Of a stretch of DNA of 64,000 bases, positions 1 to 17,409 are shown one piece after another (position 1 is the stretch's first letter; each line of letters begins with the position of its first letter). The DNA is taken from the NCBI RefSeq assembly GCF_901709675.1, contig NC_051096.1:3747001-3811000 (forward strand), in the 5' to 3' direction. The DNA is from Syngnathus acus (taxonomy: Eukaryota > Chordata > Actinopteri > Syngnathiformes > Syngnathidae). Below the pieces are notes generated by a model. It did not search any database, was not told the DNA's origin, and saw only the letters and a list, made by a program, of their open reading frames with translations. A program made the position numbers and the translations under genes.

Positions 1-458
1 ATTGTGCACCTGTTGCGGAACTAGTAAAGCCTAACATGCATGTTGATTCCTTCACAACATATAATCGTAATACCCAGACTTTGTGAAAAATGGGCCCCCT
101 TGTGGCCATGTGTAGCAAAACAATTTTTTGGGTATCAAGATTTGGGTGCAAATGCCTTGCAAAACATTGGCAACTTTTTATAGGCAATGTGAAAGGGGCT
201 CTTTGCTGCTCTAGGTAACAGAATTCCAAAGACACTCCTGTTTCCTCCTCAACCACCCAAAAGAGTTTGTTGAGCGGCTTTTTTGAAGCCATAGCGTTTG
301 TTTGTCCTGCCCAGATAAGGCTTTATCTTCCCAAATTGAAGCGTGCACCATTGGATTGCTTATCAGGAACAAACAATGTCTACCTGCTCGTGACTTTTAA
401 TGACCACTCTGTGTGTTTTTCTTTTTTTTTTTTTTTAATGCTGTGATTCTCCTCCCAG
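1..458 (+). other. Intron of the grhl2 gene (no exon seen)
   Basis: No coding exon is visible here. The stretch ends in a T-rich tract and a CAG acceptor just before the first recognisable grhl2 exon, so it is most simply the 3' end of an intron of that gene, whose 5' half lies outside the window. Confidence 0.7.
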
Positions 459-2299
<1,841 letters not shown>

Positions 2300-2717
2300 G
2301 CACACCCAAAAAAAAGTTTTAAGACTGTGGGCTACTCTTGCACGGAGTAATCGTCGCTGGTCCTTAAAGGCAGAAATAATGGAGTCCATATTGGTGGATC
2401 CACTGTACAAAGTGTCTTGTCATTGTGTACATAGACTTGATTTGTATTGACGAATCCCCCACCCATTGTGTAAACATGTAGTCTTTATTAGTTCTTCGTT
2501 TGCAGCTTCTATGCATGCCAGCCTTGATTTGTTTTTATTGTTGTTGTTTTTTGGTAGTTGTTATTTATTTTTCTTATATGTATCTGTGTATCCATCAATT
2601 TCAAGTACTTCACATTTCAGCAATTTTGCAACAAGTCGCCCTTTGACAAGAGCCGTCACGTGACTTTTATAAATATGAAAATGTTATTATTCACGTTAAC
2701 ATTGTTAAAAAAAAGTG

Positions 2718-2723
2718 AATAAA
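2718..2723 (+). terminator. Poly(A) signal candidate for grhl2
   Basis: An AATAAA hexamer lies about 420 bases after the grhl2 stop codon. It is the first canonical signal on this strand, so the intervening stretch is read as 3' UTR. Confidence 0.5.
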
Positions 2724-2845
2724 TACACGTGCCATGGAAATATATCAGTAATCAATCTCATCTGTTATGCATGTTTCCACTAAAATGCTTAAGAAAATAT
2801 CGATTTGAATAATCCATGAGTCGCACTCTCCCGCTGGTAGTTTTT

Positions 2846-3102
2846 ACGCATGCGCAGACGAGTTTGACGTTAGCCGGAAGCTAACGGTATAATCATGCCA
2901 CCCGCGGTATATAAGTACAAGGGCACCAGATTGACTCTTTATCGCCGAATTATGTCCAATAACACGTAGAAATGAATTGTGTGCTGCCCAGAACTTTATT
3001 CATCGTCGTACAACAAACGCCGCGACACTTTACGGGACCGGTCGTTGGACAACCCGGAATACGGCTAGCAGCTGCGGCTAATTGAAGCCCAAGATAAAGT
3101 TG
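2846..3102 (+). promoter_or_regulatory. Candidate promoter and noncoding first exon of an unidentified transcript
   Basis: An NRF1-like ACGCATGCGC lies at 2846-2855 and a TATATAAG box at 2908-2915. A GC-richer segment then ends at a consensus donor (GTGAGTAA) at 3103. This is the arrangement of a promoter plus noncoding first exon on the plus strand. No matching downstream exon was found before ncald, which runs in the opposite direction. It could be a long noncoding RNA, a distant first exon, or chance. Confidence 0.35.
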
Positions 3103-4668
3103 GTGAGTAATATTTTGTAATGTTTCTGCTATATGTTTTTCAATTCCCTTTGGTTGTTATTTGGTGTGAGAGTCGACAAAAACATCCACTTGATTATTTC
3201 GTCTTTATTTGAATAACAAAATGGACATCCTACACAAAGTTTACAAAATCTACCAATAAAATAATAATAGTGACATCCTCTTTTGTTCGACAGGTAACAA
3301 GTATACAGTATAAATGATACAATACTGTGTGTACATTTATTCTTTTAAATTCATCTATATTTGGCACTTAGACCACAAAATGCTAATGGAAGTGGGACTG
3401 AAGTACTCAACGGCCTTTTCCTTTTCCGCCGTCATTATCACAGTTGATTTTTTTTCAAATTATTGTTTCCTTTCCACTAAAAAAAACATTGTGTCTTCAC
3501 ACCAGCAGGGATAAAAAAAAAATACTTAAGTCAGTGAAAGTGAAATTTGGTGCAGCTTTAAAGCATGACAAACATAAACACATGTATGACATAAATTGGT
3601 AGCGTGAGCGGCCATATTGGGGGAACGTCACTTCCCACGACGCCATTTTGTGTGCGTGACTGCATAGCAACGCACAAATGTACGGCAAGCGAATATAATC
3701 AGAAAGCACTTACGCGTTTGGTTTTAGGGAACAATAATAAACGCGTTTGTGTTGCGGTATCATTTCTGCTTACCATACATGTGCTCTTGGTCTAGCATAA
3801 ATATACATCTTTTTTTGTCCTTTCAAGTAAAAGAAAAACATAACATTGCAATAATTTACACATTTTTAAAGGTGAATTCATCATAAAAAAATGGAATACT
3901 ATACATATTGTTAAAACAGCTATTTTTGTTTTATGTATGTGGAGTTTTGGGAGGAAAGAAAAATACAATTAGACCCAAAATGATTCGTCCACTGGCCAAC
4001 ATTTGCGTTTATGGGAATTTAAACAAAATTGGTGGAAATAAATAAGGAAATTATTTATGAAATTTTAAACATTAATAGACATTTAATAGAACATTTGATT
4101 TTGAGTTGAAGTTGTGTTTTTTCAAATAATATATATCTATATAAAAAAATGGTTAGAATTATGTTTACAGCCTGGATTTTACTGTGCAATTTAAGAAAAA
4201 AACAAAACAAAAATTTTTTTTTTGCACCAAGCTGGAGTTGGAGCCTTTTGTTAAAATTCTAAAAATCAATAATACTGCAGAAAAACAAACATTATAGGTT
4301 TCAACATGTCTTCACTTTATCTCTGAATGTCTAGCCAGCACGGTCCTCATTAGGGGCTGTGTAATATTCCTCCCAAAAAATGTGCGTTAAAATCCTTCTG
4401 ATGTTAAGAGGAACTACATTTCCCAAGATGCTTGACTTTTCAGTACTTGTCATCCACTGACTCTTCCCAATCCAAAAAGCGCAGCAGCAACCATGGATTC
4501 AGTGCAGTTTGGTACCTCCTAAATTCACTTTAGAAAAAAAACAAGTCCTGCGCATACAGCAATACAGTCTGTCAAAGGTGTCCTTCAGATGGTGTTTTTT
4601 TTGAGGAACTAATTGCAAAAAAAAAAAAAAAAAAAAAGAGGTGATAGGAAGAGAAGCAAGCCGGCCGT
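3103..4668. other. AT-rich noncoding stretch, probably including the ncald 3' UTR
   Basis: No supported reading frame is present. The segment follows the ncald stop codon on the minus strand. A minus-strand AATAAA lies at 3204-3209, so the ncald 3' UTR may run to there. A run of about 20 A at 4617-4637 lies just after the stop. Confidence 0.5.
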
Positions 4669-8475
<3,807 letters not shown>

Positions 8476-8725
8476 CTCGCTTTCAAGTCGCTGTGTGGAA
8501 GAGCCTCCAAAAAGTGTCTTTAATGGCCCATAACAATTTGAGACAAAAGTTTCCGAGACGACAAAGAGGCGGCGACAAGTCGCGAGAAGCCACACGGGAA
8601 GCTGCAGTTCCCCGGCTGGGTCTCGGTCCAAACTCCGGCTCTCGTCGTTCGCTTGTGACTGGACGTACACACTGCAAGCTGGGCAATCCTCGAGGCGTGA
8701 CGTCAAAGCCTAAGCGTCACGTGGG
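8476..8725 (-). promoter_or_regulatory. Likely ncald promoter and noncoding first exon
   Basis: Read on the minus strand, a GC-richer segment ends at a consensus donor (GTAAGT; exon edge at 8476). Upstream lie a full CRE palindrome TGACGTCA (8698-8705), an E-box CACGTG (8718-8723) and a CCAAT-type box near 8736. This fits a TATA-less, CRE-controlled neuronal promoter for ncald, which needs a noncoding first exon. The link to ncald is inferred from direction and position only. Confidence 0.5.
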
Positions 8726-8759
8726 TAGTAGGTGACCAATGAGAGGCCCCGTTGGCCTG

Positions 8760-11218
8760 GCAACGTAAAACCCAGTGGTTCGTTTGGACATTCATGAGAC
8801 AATTTATTAGGTACACTTTCACCATAATGTACAGAAAATTAATATTTTGATCGATACATGGATAAATTGCACGATTTTAATTTAGATTCTGTTATAGTTT
8901 AGCATTGAATCCCCCCCCCCCCCCTATTTTTTACCATTGCATGATAAAACTGAGATACTTCTAATGATGGTCACCAGCCTCTCAGTACGGTACAGGTGTC
9001 CTCATGCAGGCACATTTGCAGCCACGCTTTGCCTTTACCTTAAGATGATTAGCAGGACACAAAGCCGCGGCGGCTTATTCAGCCGCTGTTCCCGGGCGTG
9101 TTTTCTTAATGGCCTTAGAATGGGCCCTCTCTCCCTTCTGCTGAGTCAGCAGGCTGACCATGCAGAGCGTGCTGACACATTGAATGCTGGTTTGGAATGA
9201 ATCATGTTCTTTGCCTTCAGTAAGTGCTTTCCCAGAAGGCAATTGAATCCCAATAAATGGCAATCACAAAACATCAACAGAGGTCAGGAGCACCGTGGAG
9301 AACTTTGAACCCTGGAAAATGAGCTATTTGCCATAAAATGGCTGTAATAGCTAAATCTATAGCGTACTCTTATTCATAGGATTTATTGTCCCATATATTT
9401 CCAAACAATAATCTCATCTATAGTATGAAGCACATAATCCGCTCTCAAAATGGATGCATTAAAATGACAACATCAATGCCTTAATGCATGTCATGTCGCA
9501 CGCCAGCGTAATTCGGCGCCACGCTCCCCTGTCGTTGGACAATGTAAAGATGTTGACCTTTTTATCCACATAATCCGCTGGGCTAGTTTGGACCCCCGAG
9601 GCAGAGAACGCCTGAGTGCTGGGAATCGGCAGCATCTGACTAATAGCTTTGCATAACATTGATCTGACCAGCTGTCTACCAAAGAGTAACCCCACCCCAC
9701 TGTGCATTTTGGTGTAAACAAAGCGAACGTGGCGAGGTGACCCCATGGCATCAACAGGCGGCATCATTAGGTAACATCAGCTTTCTGAAGGGGGGGGGGG
9801 CATTGAGAAGCCGTTGATCTGCACGGGAGAAGACGATCCACCAAGCTCCTGCGATTATCGCTTACCTAACCACTCAGTGTCAACCTTGGATCGCCTCCAG
9901 TGGTGGCCATTTACTGCCATGAGATTTCTCTCATTGGATAATTGGACTCAATGCAAGAAAGCGCTTTCTTGTATCGTGCGGCATTTTGTAAAATCACAGT
10001 CGACTCCATGCACAAATGATATCGCTTTAGGCAAACATCTCCCGAATAACTGCAATTTCTCTTCTTGTGCCTTGCTAGGTGCTGCTGTTTTAGGTAGCAA
10101 CAGACTTTGACTAAGATCATCATCTTCTGCGCCCCGTGGGAAAGGGTAGGCCTGGCTGACCTGTCACTTCACCGCAGCGGCCGCCGTGCGTCACCATTGG
10201 CGGATTTAACGGCCAAGCTTGACTGGATTACAGGTGACTTTATTCTCAAGCAGGGACATGCTGAGCAATGGCGTGTTGAGCTTCTTCGCAGGAACCCATT
10301 GAGGAGCTGGCAGGTGTGCTGCCATGTGTTTCTTAGCGGATTTCCCGAGGCCCTCTCGTGCAGCAACATCTGTGTCCAAATTGGAATATGTGACACAATA
10401 GGAGGCTGTTGAAAGTGATTGGTTGTGTTTTTTAGTCCAAGATCAAATTTGTTGCACATGATCAAAGGTTCATGCACAGTAATGTCATTATCATATTAGC
10501 TACTAATCAGCTGTAACTCAATTTTTTATTCTATAGTCATCACAAGACTTCCACCCCTGTGAACTTTACTGATTGGGCAACATTTTTTCCCCCCCAAAAA
10601 ACCCCGATGTGGATGATTGACCAAACACAGACATGGTTAACACGCACTTGCTAGGTATCTGTTAAAATGTATTTTAATGTTACGCAAGCTCTTTTAATTG
10701 CTGATACATTAACTATCCACAGAGTTAAATTGAGACTGCTGAAGGAGTGGAAGCTGGTTCAAGTAAAGGGCTTGCATCAACATCACAAGGTAACTAATGC
10801 ATCACTTTAACATTTTCTTTTTTAGTCCACTCAATTTGCAGTGAGTGGGTAAATATATAAATGTTGTTGTCAAAGAGAGGCATAAAGACCAATATTATTT
10901 TGATTTAACGAGACACAATTGTAAATAATTTGGAAGCTTTTTTTTTTTTTTTAAACAAGATTCAGTTTGTAAAATGATTCATGGTTAAATCCAGCCTCTT
11001 TAATGTGATCTTCAAATAAGAAAAACTAGTGCTATATATATATATATATATATTTAAACACACGCGCGTATATATACATGTCTTCCAACGATCTTAACTT
11101 TTACGACGACGAGGAAAGGTCCTCCTCCTGTTTACTTGATGCAAAGTGAAGGCCCTCCCTCGAATGCAAATGCCAACACGCACCAGACCAGCGATGCTTC
11201 ATGATATTTCATGTTTCA
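8760..11218. other. Intergenic stretch with conserved-looking regulatory sequence
   Basis: No gene was found. The stretch holds a perfect palindromic MAF recognition element at 9139-9151, several GC-balanced blocks (9000-9250, 9460-9770, 10080-10400) that look less decayed than their surroundings, and a TA microsatellite at 11032-11053. Confidence 0.4.
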
Positions 11219-13320
11219 AGATTCAAGAGTTTTTTATTCGCCATGTTTGAGCGTGCCAAACAAGGAATTTGACTTCGGTAAATCACACCCTCTGTTCAAC
11301 ATTTAGGTGACTAACAACACTCAGGACATGTGAAAAATGGCAAATATTCTCAAACACCCCCTGATCTTAAACTCCCAAGAGGGCAAGGAAAAACTCAAAA
11401 CTCCAGCTAGGGGAAATGAGAAACCTTGAGAAGAGACCACAGATGGGAAGGTCCCTTATCCAGGATGACCAGGCTGCAATGGATGCAGAGAGGACACATA
11501 GTACAAACAGTGTAGACAAATTCAAAAAAGGTGTGGAGAGCAGGATGTTATTGCACAGTAATGACTCTGAGACTCTAAGAGTGGTGTGAGTTCATCAGAG
11601 CAACAGCCTGGGGGAAGAAGCTGTCTCTGTGTCTGCTGGTTTTGATGTACCGAGCTCTATAACGCCGTCCGGAGGGGAGTAGTTCAAACAGACTGCAACC
11701 TGGGTGAGAAGGGTCTGTAGAGATGTTCCTTGCACGTTTCCTGGTCCTGGACAGGTACAAGTCTTGGATAGATGGGAGGTTGATTCCAATTATCTTTTCT
11801 GCAGTCCTGATTGTCCGTTGCAGTCTGTGCTTGTCTTGTTTGGAGGCCGATCCAAACCAGACAGTGATGGAGGTGCAGAGGACAGACTGGATGATGGCAG
11901 TGTAGAAGGTCTTCAGAAGCTCTCGCGGCAGGTTGAACTTCTTGAGCTGTCTCGGGAAGTACAGCCTCTGCTGGGCCTTCTTCCGGACAGAGTCTATGTG
12001 GCCGGTCCATTTCAGGTCCCGAGAGATTGTGGTTCCCAGGAACTTGAAGGTGTCCGTGGAGAGAATAGTATTACTGCGGATAGTGAGGGGTAAAAGTGGT
12101 GAAGGGTCTCGCCTGAAGTCCACTGTCATCTCCACGGTCTTGAGCGGGTTCAGCTCCAGGTGGTTTTGGCTGCACCAGTGGACCAGCCGCTCCACCTCCT
12201 GTCTGTACGCAGTCTCATCACCGTCCTGGATCAGTCCAATGAGAATGGTGTCGTCTGCATACTTCAGGAGCTTCACAGGAGAGTCACCTGAGGAGAAATC
12301 GTTGGTGTAGAGAGAGAAGAGCAGTGGGGAGAGGACGCACCCCTGAGGGGCTCCAGTATTGGTGGTCCGGGTGTCAGATGTGATGCCCCCCAGCCTCACA
12401 CGCTGTCTCCTGTTGGTCAGGAAGCTGGTGATCCACTGACAGGTGGAGGCAGGCACCGCAAGCTGGATGAGCTTCTGTTGAAGGATGTCAGGAGCGATGG
12501 TGTTGAACGCCGAGCTGAAGTCCACGAACAGGATCCAGGCGTACGTTCCTGGGGTGTCCAGGTGGTGCAGGATGTAGTGCAGTCCCATGTTGACCGCATC
12601 ATCCACCGACCTGTTTCCCCGGTAGGCAAACTGGAGGGGGTCAAGCAGGGGGCCCGTGACATCCTTCAGGTGATTCAGCACTAACCTCTCGAAAGATTTC
12701 ATGACCACAGATGTCAGTGCGACAGGTCTATAGTCATTCAAACCTGTGATGGCGGGCTTCTTGGCCCCTGAAGCACGAGGGCACCTCACACAGCTCCAGA
12801 GAACGGTTGAAGATCCGTGCAAAGGTGGGCGCCAGCTGCTCAGCGCAGACTTTCAAGCAGGAAGGTGACACGCCGTCTGGGCCCGGTGCCTTCCTGGTCT
12901 TTTGTCTCCGGAACATCTGGCGCACTTCCTCCTCGCGGATCTGGAGTGCGGGCGCGGCCTCTGCAAGAGAGAGAGTGGGTGACAACGTTGATAGAGGTGT
13001 GGACAGAGCAGTTGTGGGGAGAGGTGAGTATGTAGATTGTGCTGCAGGTAGTCCCGTTGTGTGGGAGGACCGATCAAACCTACAGTAGAACCTGTTTAGC
13101 TTGTTAGCAAGCCTTGGGCTCTCCACAGGGCGTGGGGTTAATTTCTTGAAGCCCGTGATGCTCTGCAGACCTTTCCACACTGTTGAGGGATCAGGATTGG
13201 CAGAGAGGTGTCTCTTCAGGCTCTCCCCGTAACACCTCCTGGCTTTCCTGACCTCTCGGTTCAGTTTCGACTGTACAGGTGATTTACACACGCAAGACAG
13301 GCTCGGTGTGTTTCTGAGGG
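11219..13320 (-). mobile_element. 5'-truncated L2/CR1-type non-LTR retrotransposon (LINE)
   Basis: The minus strand encodes the reverse transcriptase half of a LINE ORF2. Motifs include DYRPVALTSVVMKSFERLV, FVDFSSAFNTI, GAPQGCVLSPLLFSLYTND and the catalytic block LLKYADDTILIG (YADD). The C-terminal part (RLYFPRQLKKFNL, EKIIGINLPSIQDLY, LLPSGRRYR) is typical of fish L2-like elements. The apurinic endonuclease half is absent, so the copy is 5' truncated. The frame breaks once near 12735-12820: the upstream part (13291-12734) and the RT part (12822-11575) lie in different frames, so it cannot make an intact protein. The end at 11219-11260 looks like the 3' tail. Boundaries are approximate. It ends about 180 bases before the next gene's first coding exon. 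Confidence 0.88.
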
Positions 13321-13495
13321 ACCATTTACAGGTATGGATGTTCCGTTTTTTAGTTCAGTTCAATTTTTTCGTCCTCTGTCCGCAAATTGAGGGTGGGTCC
13401 AATTTTCACAAGAGACGCTTTTTATATCATCATTTCTGAAGGAAATGTTTGAGTAACATTTTGTCCTATATATTTCTTTACTTTTCTTTCAGGCA

Positions 13496-15387
13496 ATGGA
13501 CAGCAACAAACCGTGGGCTCTGATTGTTGAGAAGGGCATCTTGGAGGAGTTCCTGGACAAATTTAGGCAGCACTTCAGGCTTGTCCTCTACCAGGACTTC
13601 CTGAAGGACCCGGGAGCGCATGGCCCCACAATCCAGGTTCTGTTTATATGGGCATTCATCCCACAGGTCACCCCGGTGCTGCTCAGCTCACTCCCGGCGC
13701 TCCAGGTGATCGCTAGCGCAGGGGTGGGATATGACCACCTGGACCTACCCTACATTGCCCGGTTGGGGGTTAAGGTGGCCAACACGCCCGGGGTGGTCAG
13801 TGATTGTACGGCGGATATGGCCATGGCGCTCCTCCTCGCATCAGCGCGCAATATCGTTGAAGGTGATTATGGCTAGTAGACTTGTAGCTTGGGAGGAATG
13901 CTAGAAATGATTATGTGAATGGTTACATTTTCCATCCGAGGTCAGTTTGGGCTGTTAGCGAAAGTTGAGGAGAGTCTTTGCTACGTGTGATATTTTTATG
14001 TTTGTCTCGTACTACATGTAGTACCGGTGTCTTTGTAGGTCACCGAATTATGATGGACCCCAACACCAGTGTCATGCCGCAATACCTGGGTAGCATCAAG
14101 GTCTCAGGGTCCACTCTGGGAATCATCGGAATGGGAAATATTGGCTGCAGAATTGCTCAGCGGGCCAAAGGATTTGATATGAAGATTCTCTATTGTAACA
14201 GAAACAGAAGGTAAAATGTACTATAATTTCTGTAAGCGCAAGAGTAATTGCATAAACAATGCTGATCAAACCCATGAAAGCATTGACATGGACTCTGCAT
14301 TTAATTCCTGAATCCTGTCAAAATTAGAAGCACCTAGAAAATAAAATGTCTCAGATACATTCAAACAAGTCGAACTCCCCCCAAACATAAAAGCGTCCAC
14401 TGCATTTTTTTTTTTTTTTTTTAAAGTTCCAATGATTGTCACACACACCTGGGTGTGGTGAAATTTGTCCTCTGCATTTAACCCATCCCCGTGTGATTTT
14501 AATCCATCCCCTGGGGGAGAGGGGAGCAGTGAGCAGCAGCGGTGCCGCGCTCGGGAATCAGTTGGTGATCTAACCCCCCAATTCCAACCCTTAATGCTGA
14601 GTGCCAAGCAGGGAGGCAATGGGTCCCATTTTTATAGTCTTTGGTATGACCCGGCCGGGGTTTGGACCCACAACCTTCCAGTCTCAGGGCGGACACTCTA
14701 CCACTAGGCCACTGAGCTGGCCTCACTAAATGGACAAAACGGATTAACGTATGTTTACTTTGAGAATTTGTCCCTTCTCAGAAGTGTGGAGGAGGAGCAA
14801 GTGCTGGGGGCGAGCTACTGCAAGAACATGGACAACCTGCTGGGCCGGTCTGATTTTGTGGTGCTATCTGTGTGCCTGGTATCGGAGACCACCGGCCTCA
14901 TCGGCAGCAGGGAGCTGGCTCTCATGAAGCCCACCGCCACACTGGTCAACATCAGCAGAGGTTGGTTGGTAGATAGTGAACATCCACATATTTGGGGTTC
15001 TCCTTTTGTGAATTCACCTTTTTTTTTCATCTTTGTATTGTTTCTTTGTTCAGGTGCAGTGGTGGACCAGGTCGCGTTGGTTAAGGCGCTGAAAGCCGGG
15101 ACCATACGAGCGGCTGCTTTGGATGTGACTGATCCTGAACCTCTCCCAAGGTTCTCACACTCAATCACAGCATCTCTAATTGAAGTCTCAGTGGCTTATC
15201 TGCAATCACGTTCTCCATTTGACTTAGGGATCATCCTCTCCTCAACCTTCCCAACGTGCTGATCACCCCTCACCTTGGCGTCAGGACCATCACCACCCTC
15301 GGAAATATTGTGGAGAAGATGGTCGACAATGCCCTGGCTGCCATTAGAGGAGAACCCATGCCTGATGAATTGAAATGCTTATCATGA
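13496..15387 (+). CDS. D-2-hydroxyacid dehydrogenase, glyoxylate/hydroxypyruvate reductase-like
   Basis: Five exons (13496-13862, 14039-14210, 14782-14960, 15054-15150, 15228-15387) give 324 residues, close to the 328 of human GRHPR. The NAD(P)-binding domain has the GxGxxG turn in [13 protein letters not shown]. It is followed by YCNRNRR, basic residues where NADPH-preferring members carry them. The catalytic Arg lies in VNISRG, the Glu in TDPEPLPR and the His in TPHLG. The tail [10 protein letters not shown] matches the GRHPR family. Such enzymes reduce glyoxylate or hydroxypyruvate in the cytosol. The sequence differs enough from classical GRHPR that it is probably the fish-specific paralogue often named as a 2-ketogluconate or glyoxylate reductase. 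An acceptor three bases before the ATG implies an upstream noncoding exon. A SINE sits in intron 2. Confidence 0.88.
14403..14735 (-). mobile_element. tRNA-derived SINE in an intron
   Basis: Read on the minus strand, it starts with a tRNA-like head at about 14735-14650. A box A-like TGGCCTAGTGGTAGAG lies near 14715-14695 and a box B-like GGTCCAAACCC near 14672. A body follows and it ends in an A-rich tail (T run at 14406-14422 on the plus strand). This head is familiar from many fish SINEs. It lies in intron 2 of the dehydrogenase gene. I could not define target-site duplications. Confidence 0.75.
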
Positions 15388-15844
15388 GAGTTTCCCAACA
15401 ATGTTAAAGAACACTTTTAACATTAATATTGGTTCTGGACAGTTACGTGTATTTTTCAATTAAAACCCAACTTTTTATTATTATTATTAGGTATTAATTA
15501 TTATTTGTTATTAATGGTTATAAACGATGACGTTTTCAACGTAACGCACGGCTCACTCGCATCTGCCTGTTTAAAACCAAACCGTCCAGTTTGTGAAAGT
15601 ACAAGATAACTTCTGCCTTCGGAACATAAATTTGAACGTCTGATTGAAATAATGTAATATTCTAGCAACTACCATTTGAAATGTTTCTCAGGAGTTTATT
15701 TGAGTCGCTTTAATGACAGGCATTTATAGGGTCCTCAATGTTGACGTCAGACTCGAAGGACCCCAGAGCGCTTGACATGAAATCTGGGCGAGCTTTTGAA
15801 TGTTTTGATCGTTTGATTGTAAACTAAAGTCACGTAATTCAACC
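15388..15844 (+). promoter_or_regulatory. Intergenic region with dehydrogenase 3' UTR and psmg2 promoter
   Basis: Only 457 bases separate the stop codon of the dehydrogenase and the psmg2 start codon, both on the plus strand. An ATTAAA-type signal near 15460 could end the first transcript, and the remainder must contain the psmg2 promoter. No TATA box is obvious. Confidence 0.45.
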
Positions 15845-17372
15845 ATGTTTATCACTTCACAAAACTCTACGCCTGTGTTTAAGGATTCCACGCTTGTTTT
15901 GGTGAGTCCAGCAAATGTACACCGTTTATTACGAATCCAAAACGAGAGATACGTACGTCTGTTCTATTCATCCGACTCTTGCTAATCTTAATCCGAAATA
16001 AAATGAAGTAAAACTTCTTAACGCATCTACCACCTGTTAATTTGTGAGAGTTTGTCTCTTAATATTAGCCCGCGGTGGCAGTGGGCAACGTGGGGCAGCT
16101 GGCGGTGGATCTCCTCATATCCACCTTGAACCTGACCAGAGTCGGTTTTCTGCACACGGACTGCCTCATTCCCATGGCGGGCAACAACCCATACGCCACT
16201 GGCAAGGACGACGCAGATGAGCTACATACAGCCGCAGAAGGTGAATCCCCAGTTCCTAAAATCTCCATAATCCATGATAACAATTAATGTTCTTGTCAAT
16301 AGTCTTTGCTGCACCTGAGCTCAAGCTAGCAGTTCTTCAGATCAGAGCACCAATTGTCAAGGTATGTCAATCAAGTGATGATCAGAGAAACATAAGATGA
16401 GAAGAAGACTATTAAATGCACATGCATGCAAGTTTGATGGGTCCCCCACACCTCGCAGAGGAAATCTAGATGTTTCCGTCAACTGCTGCTGTCCTGGATC
16501 AAGGCAAGTGGATTCTCCCGGACAGTGGTTCTCTCCAGCAGCCATGCCTACCAAAGAGATGACCAGCAACTGCAAGGGTAGCACAACAATACTAATCTTT
16601 ATGTTAAACCTTAGTATCAGAACCAAAATTAGTCACAAGGAAGAAAAAAAACATTTGCTTTAATATGTCATGATAAATTGTGTGCTTGTTCTTAGGACCC
16701 CGTTAAGGTACCTGGTCACGCCAAGCTTGCAGAAGTGTATCGGCGATGCCTTCAAGGATCTGGGCTGGATAGAGATGGAGAGGATGCCCATTTGCCCGGG
16801 ACGTTTAGACGCCGAAGCTGAAGAGCCAAGACTCTACGTCCCCGGTGGAGGCATTACTAAAGGCCTCTACATAGACAGGTAATTTGTTTGTTGATATAGT
16901 CTACAGCAGGAATGTGCGCGTTAAGAATGCGGTGCTGTTTAAGTTGCACCGAGGACGTTCCGCTGGCAGTATTGCTCATCTTCTGCTCGGAGGGTGACAA
17001 TGTACCTGACGCCTTGGCGCTTGTCAATCATATGGACGATTGGCTCCATCTGCTGGACAACCCGGTAAGTCTCTAAATACTTTGATGGGAAAAGCCTCAG
17101 TGACACAAAACCCGGGCAAAAATCCACATCTGATATTAGATCAAAATAACTAAGCACTATTAACTTGTAATGGGAAAGCTAATAGATTTGGGTGCTGCTG
17201 TTTTTCTTAGCAACACGATTCAATGGTTTCTGTGTATACTGTAGCGCTTTAATATCTGTGCCATTCTAAGTCTCAATTTGCCACTTTCTTTCAGAACCGG
17301 GAGCCCAAATGGAAGATTCCAACTTCCTGGAATCTTCTGTTTGGGAGCGGCATCCCTCCAGCCCTTTTCTGA
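15845..17372 (+). CDS. psmg2: Proteasome assembly chaperone 2
   Basis: Seven exons (15845-15901, 16069-16240, 16303-16361, 16459-16577, 16696-16878, 16944-17064, 17295-17372) give 262 residues; human PSMG2 has 264. Recognisable blocks are LPAVAVGNVGQLAVDLLIST, MAGNNPYAT, VLSSSHAYQRDDQQL, TPLRYLVTPSLQK, PGGGITKGLY, SEGDNVPDALALV and the end SWNLLFGSGIPPALF. PSMG2 pairs with PSMG1 and holds 20S proteasome alpha subunits during ring assembly in the cytosol. The first exon gives a short N-terminus (MFITSQNSTPVF) of the same length as in mammals. The gene lies tail to tail with ptpn2, the arrangement known from human 18p11. Confidence 0.95.
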
Positions 17373-17401
17373 ATTTTTTTGTAACCCTTGTTCTATATTT
17401 C

Positions 17402-17407
17402 AATAAA
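17402..17407 (+). terminator. Poly(A) signal of psmg2
   Basis: AATAAA lies 30 bases after the psmg2 stop codon, giving a very short 3' UTR. Confidence 0.7.
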
Positions 17408-17409
17408 AT

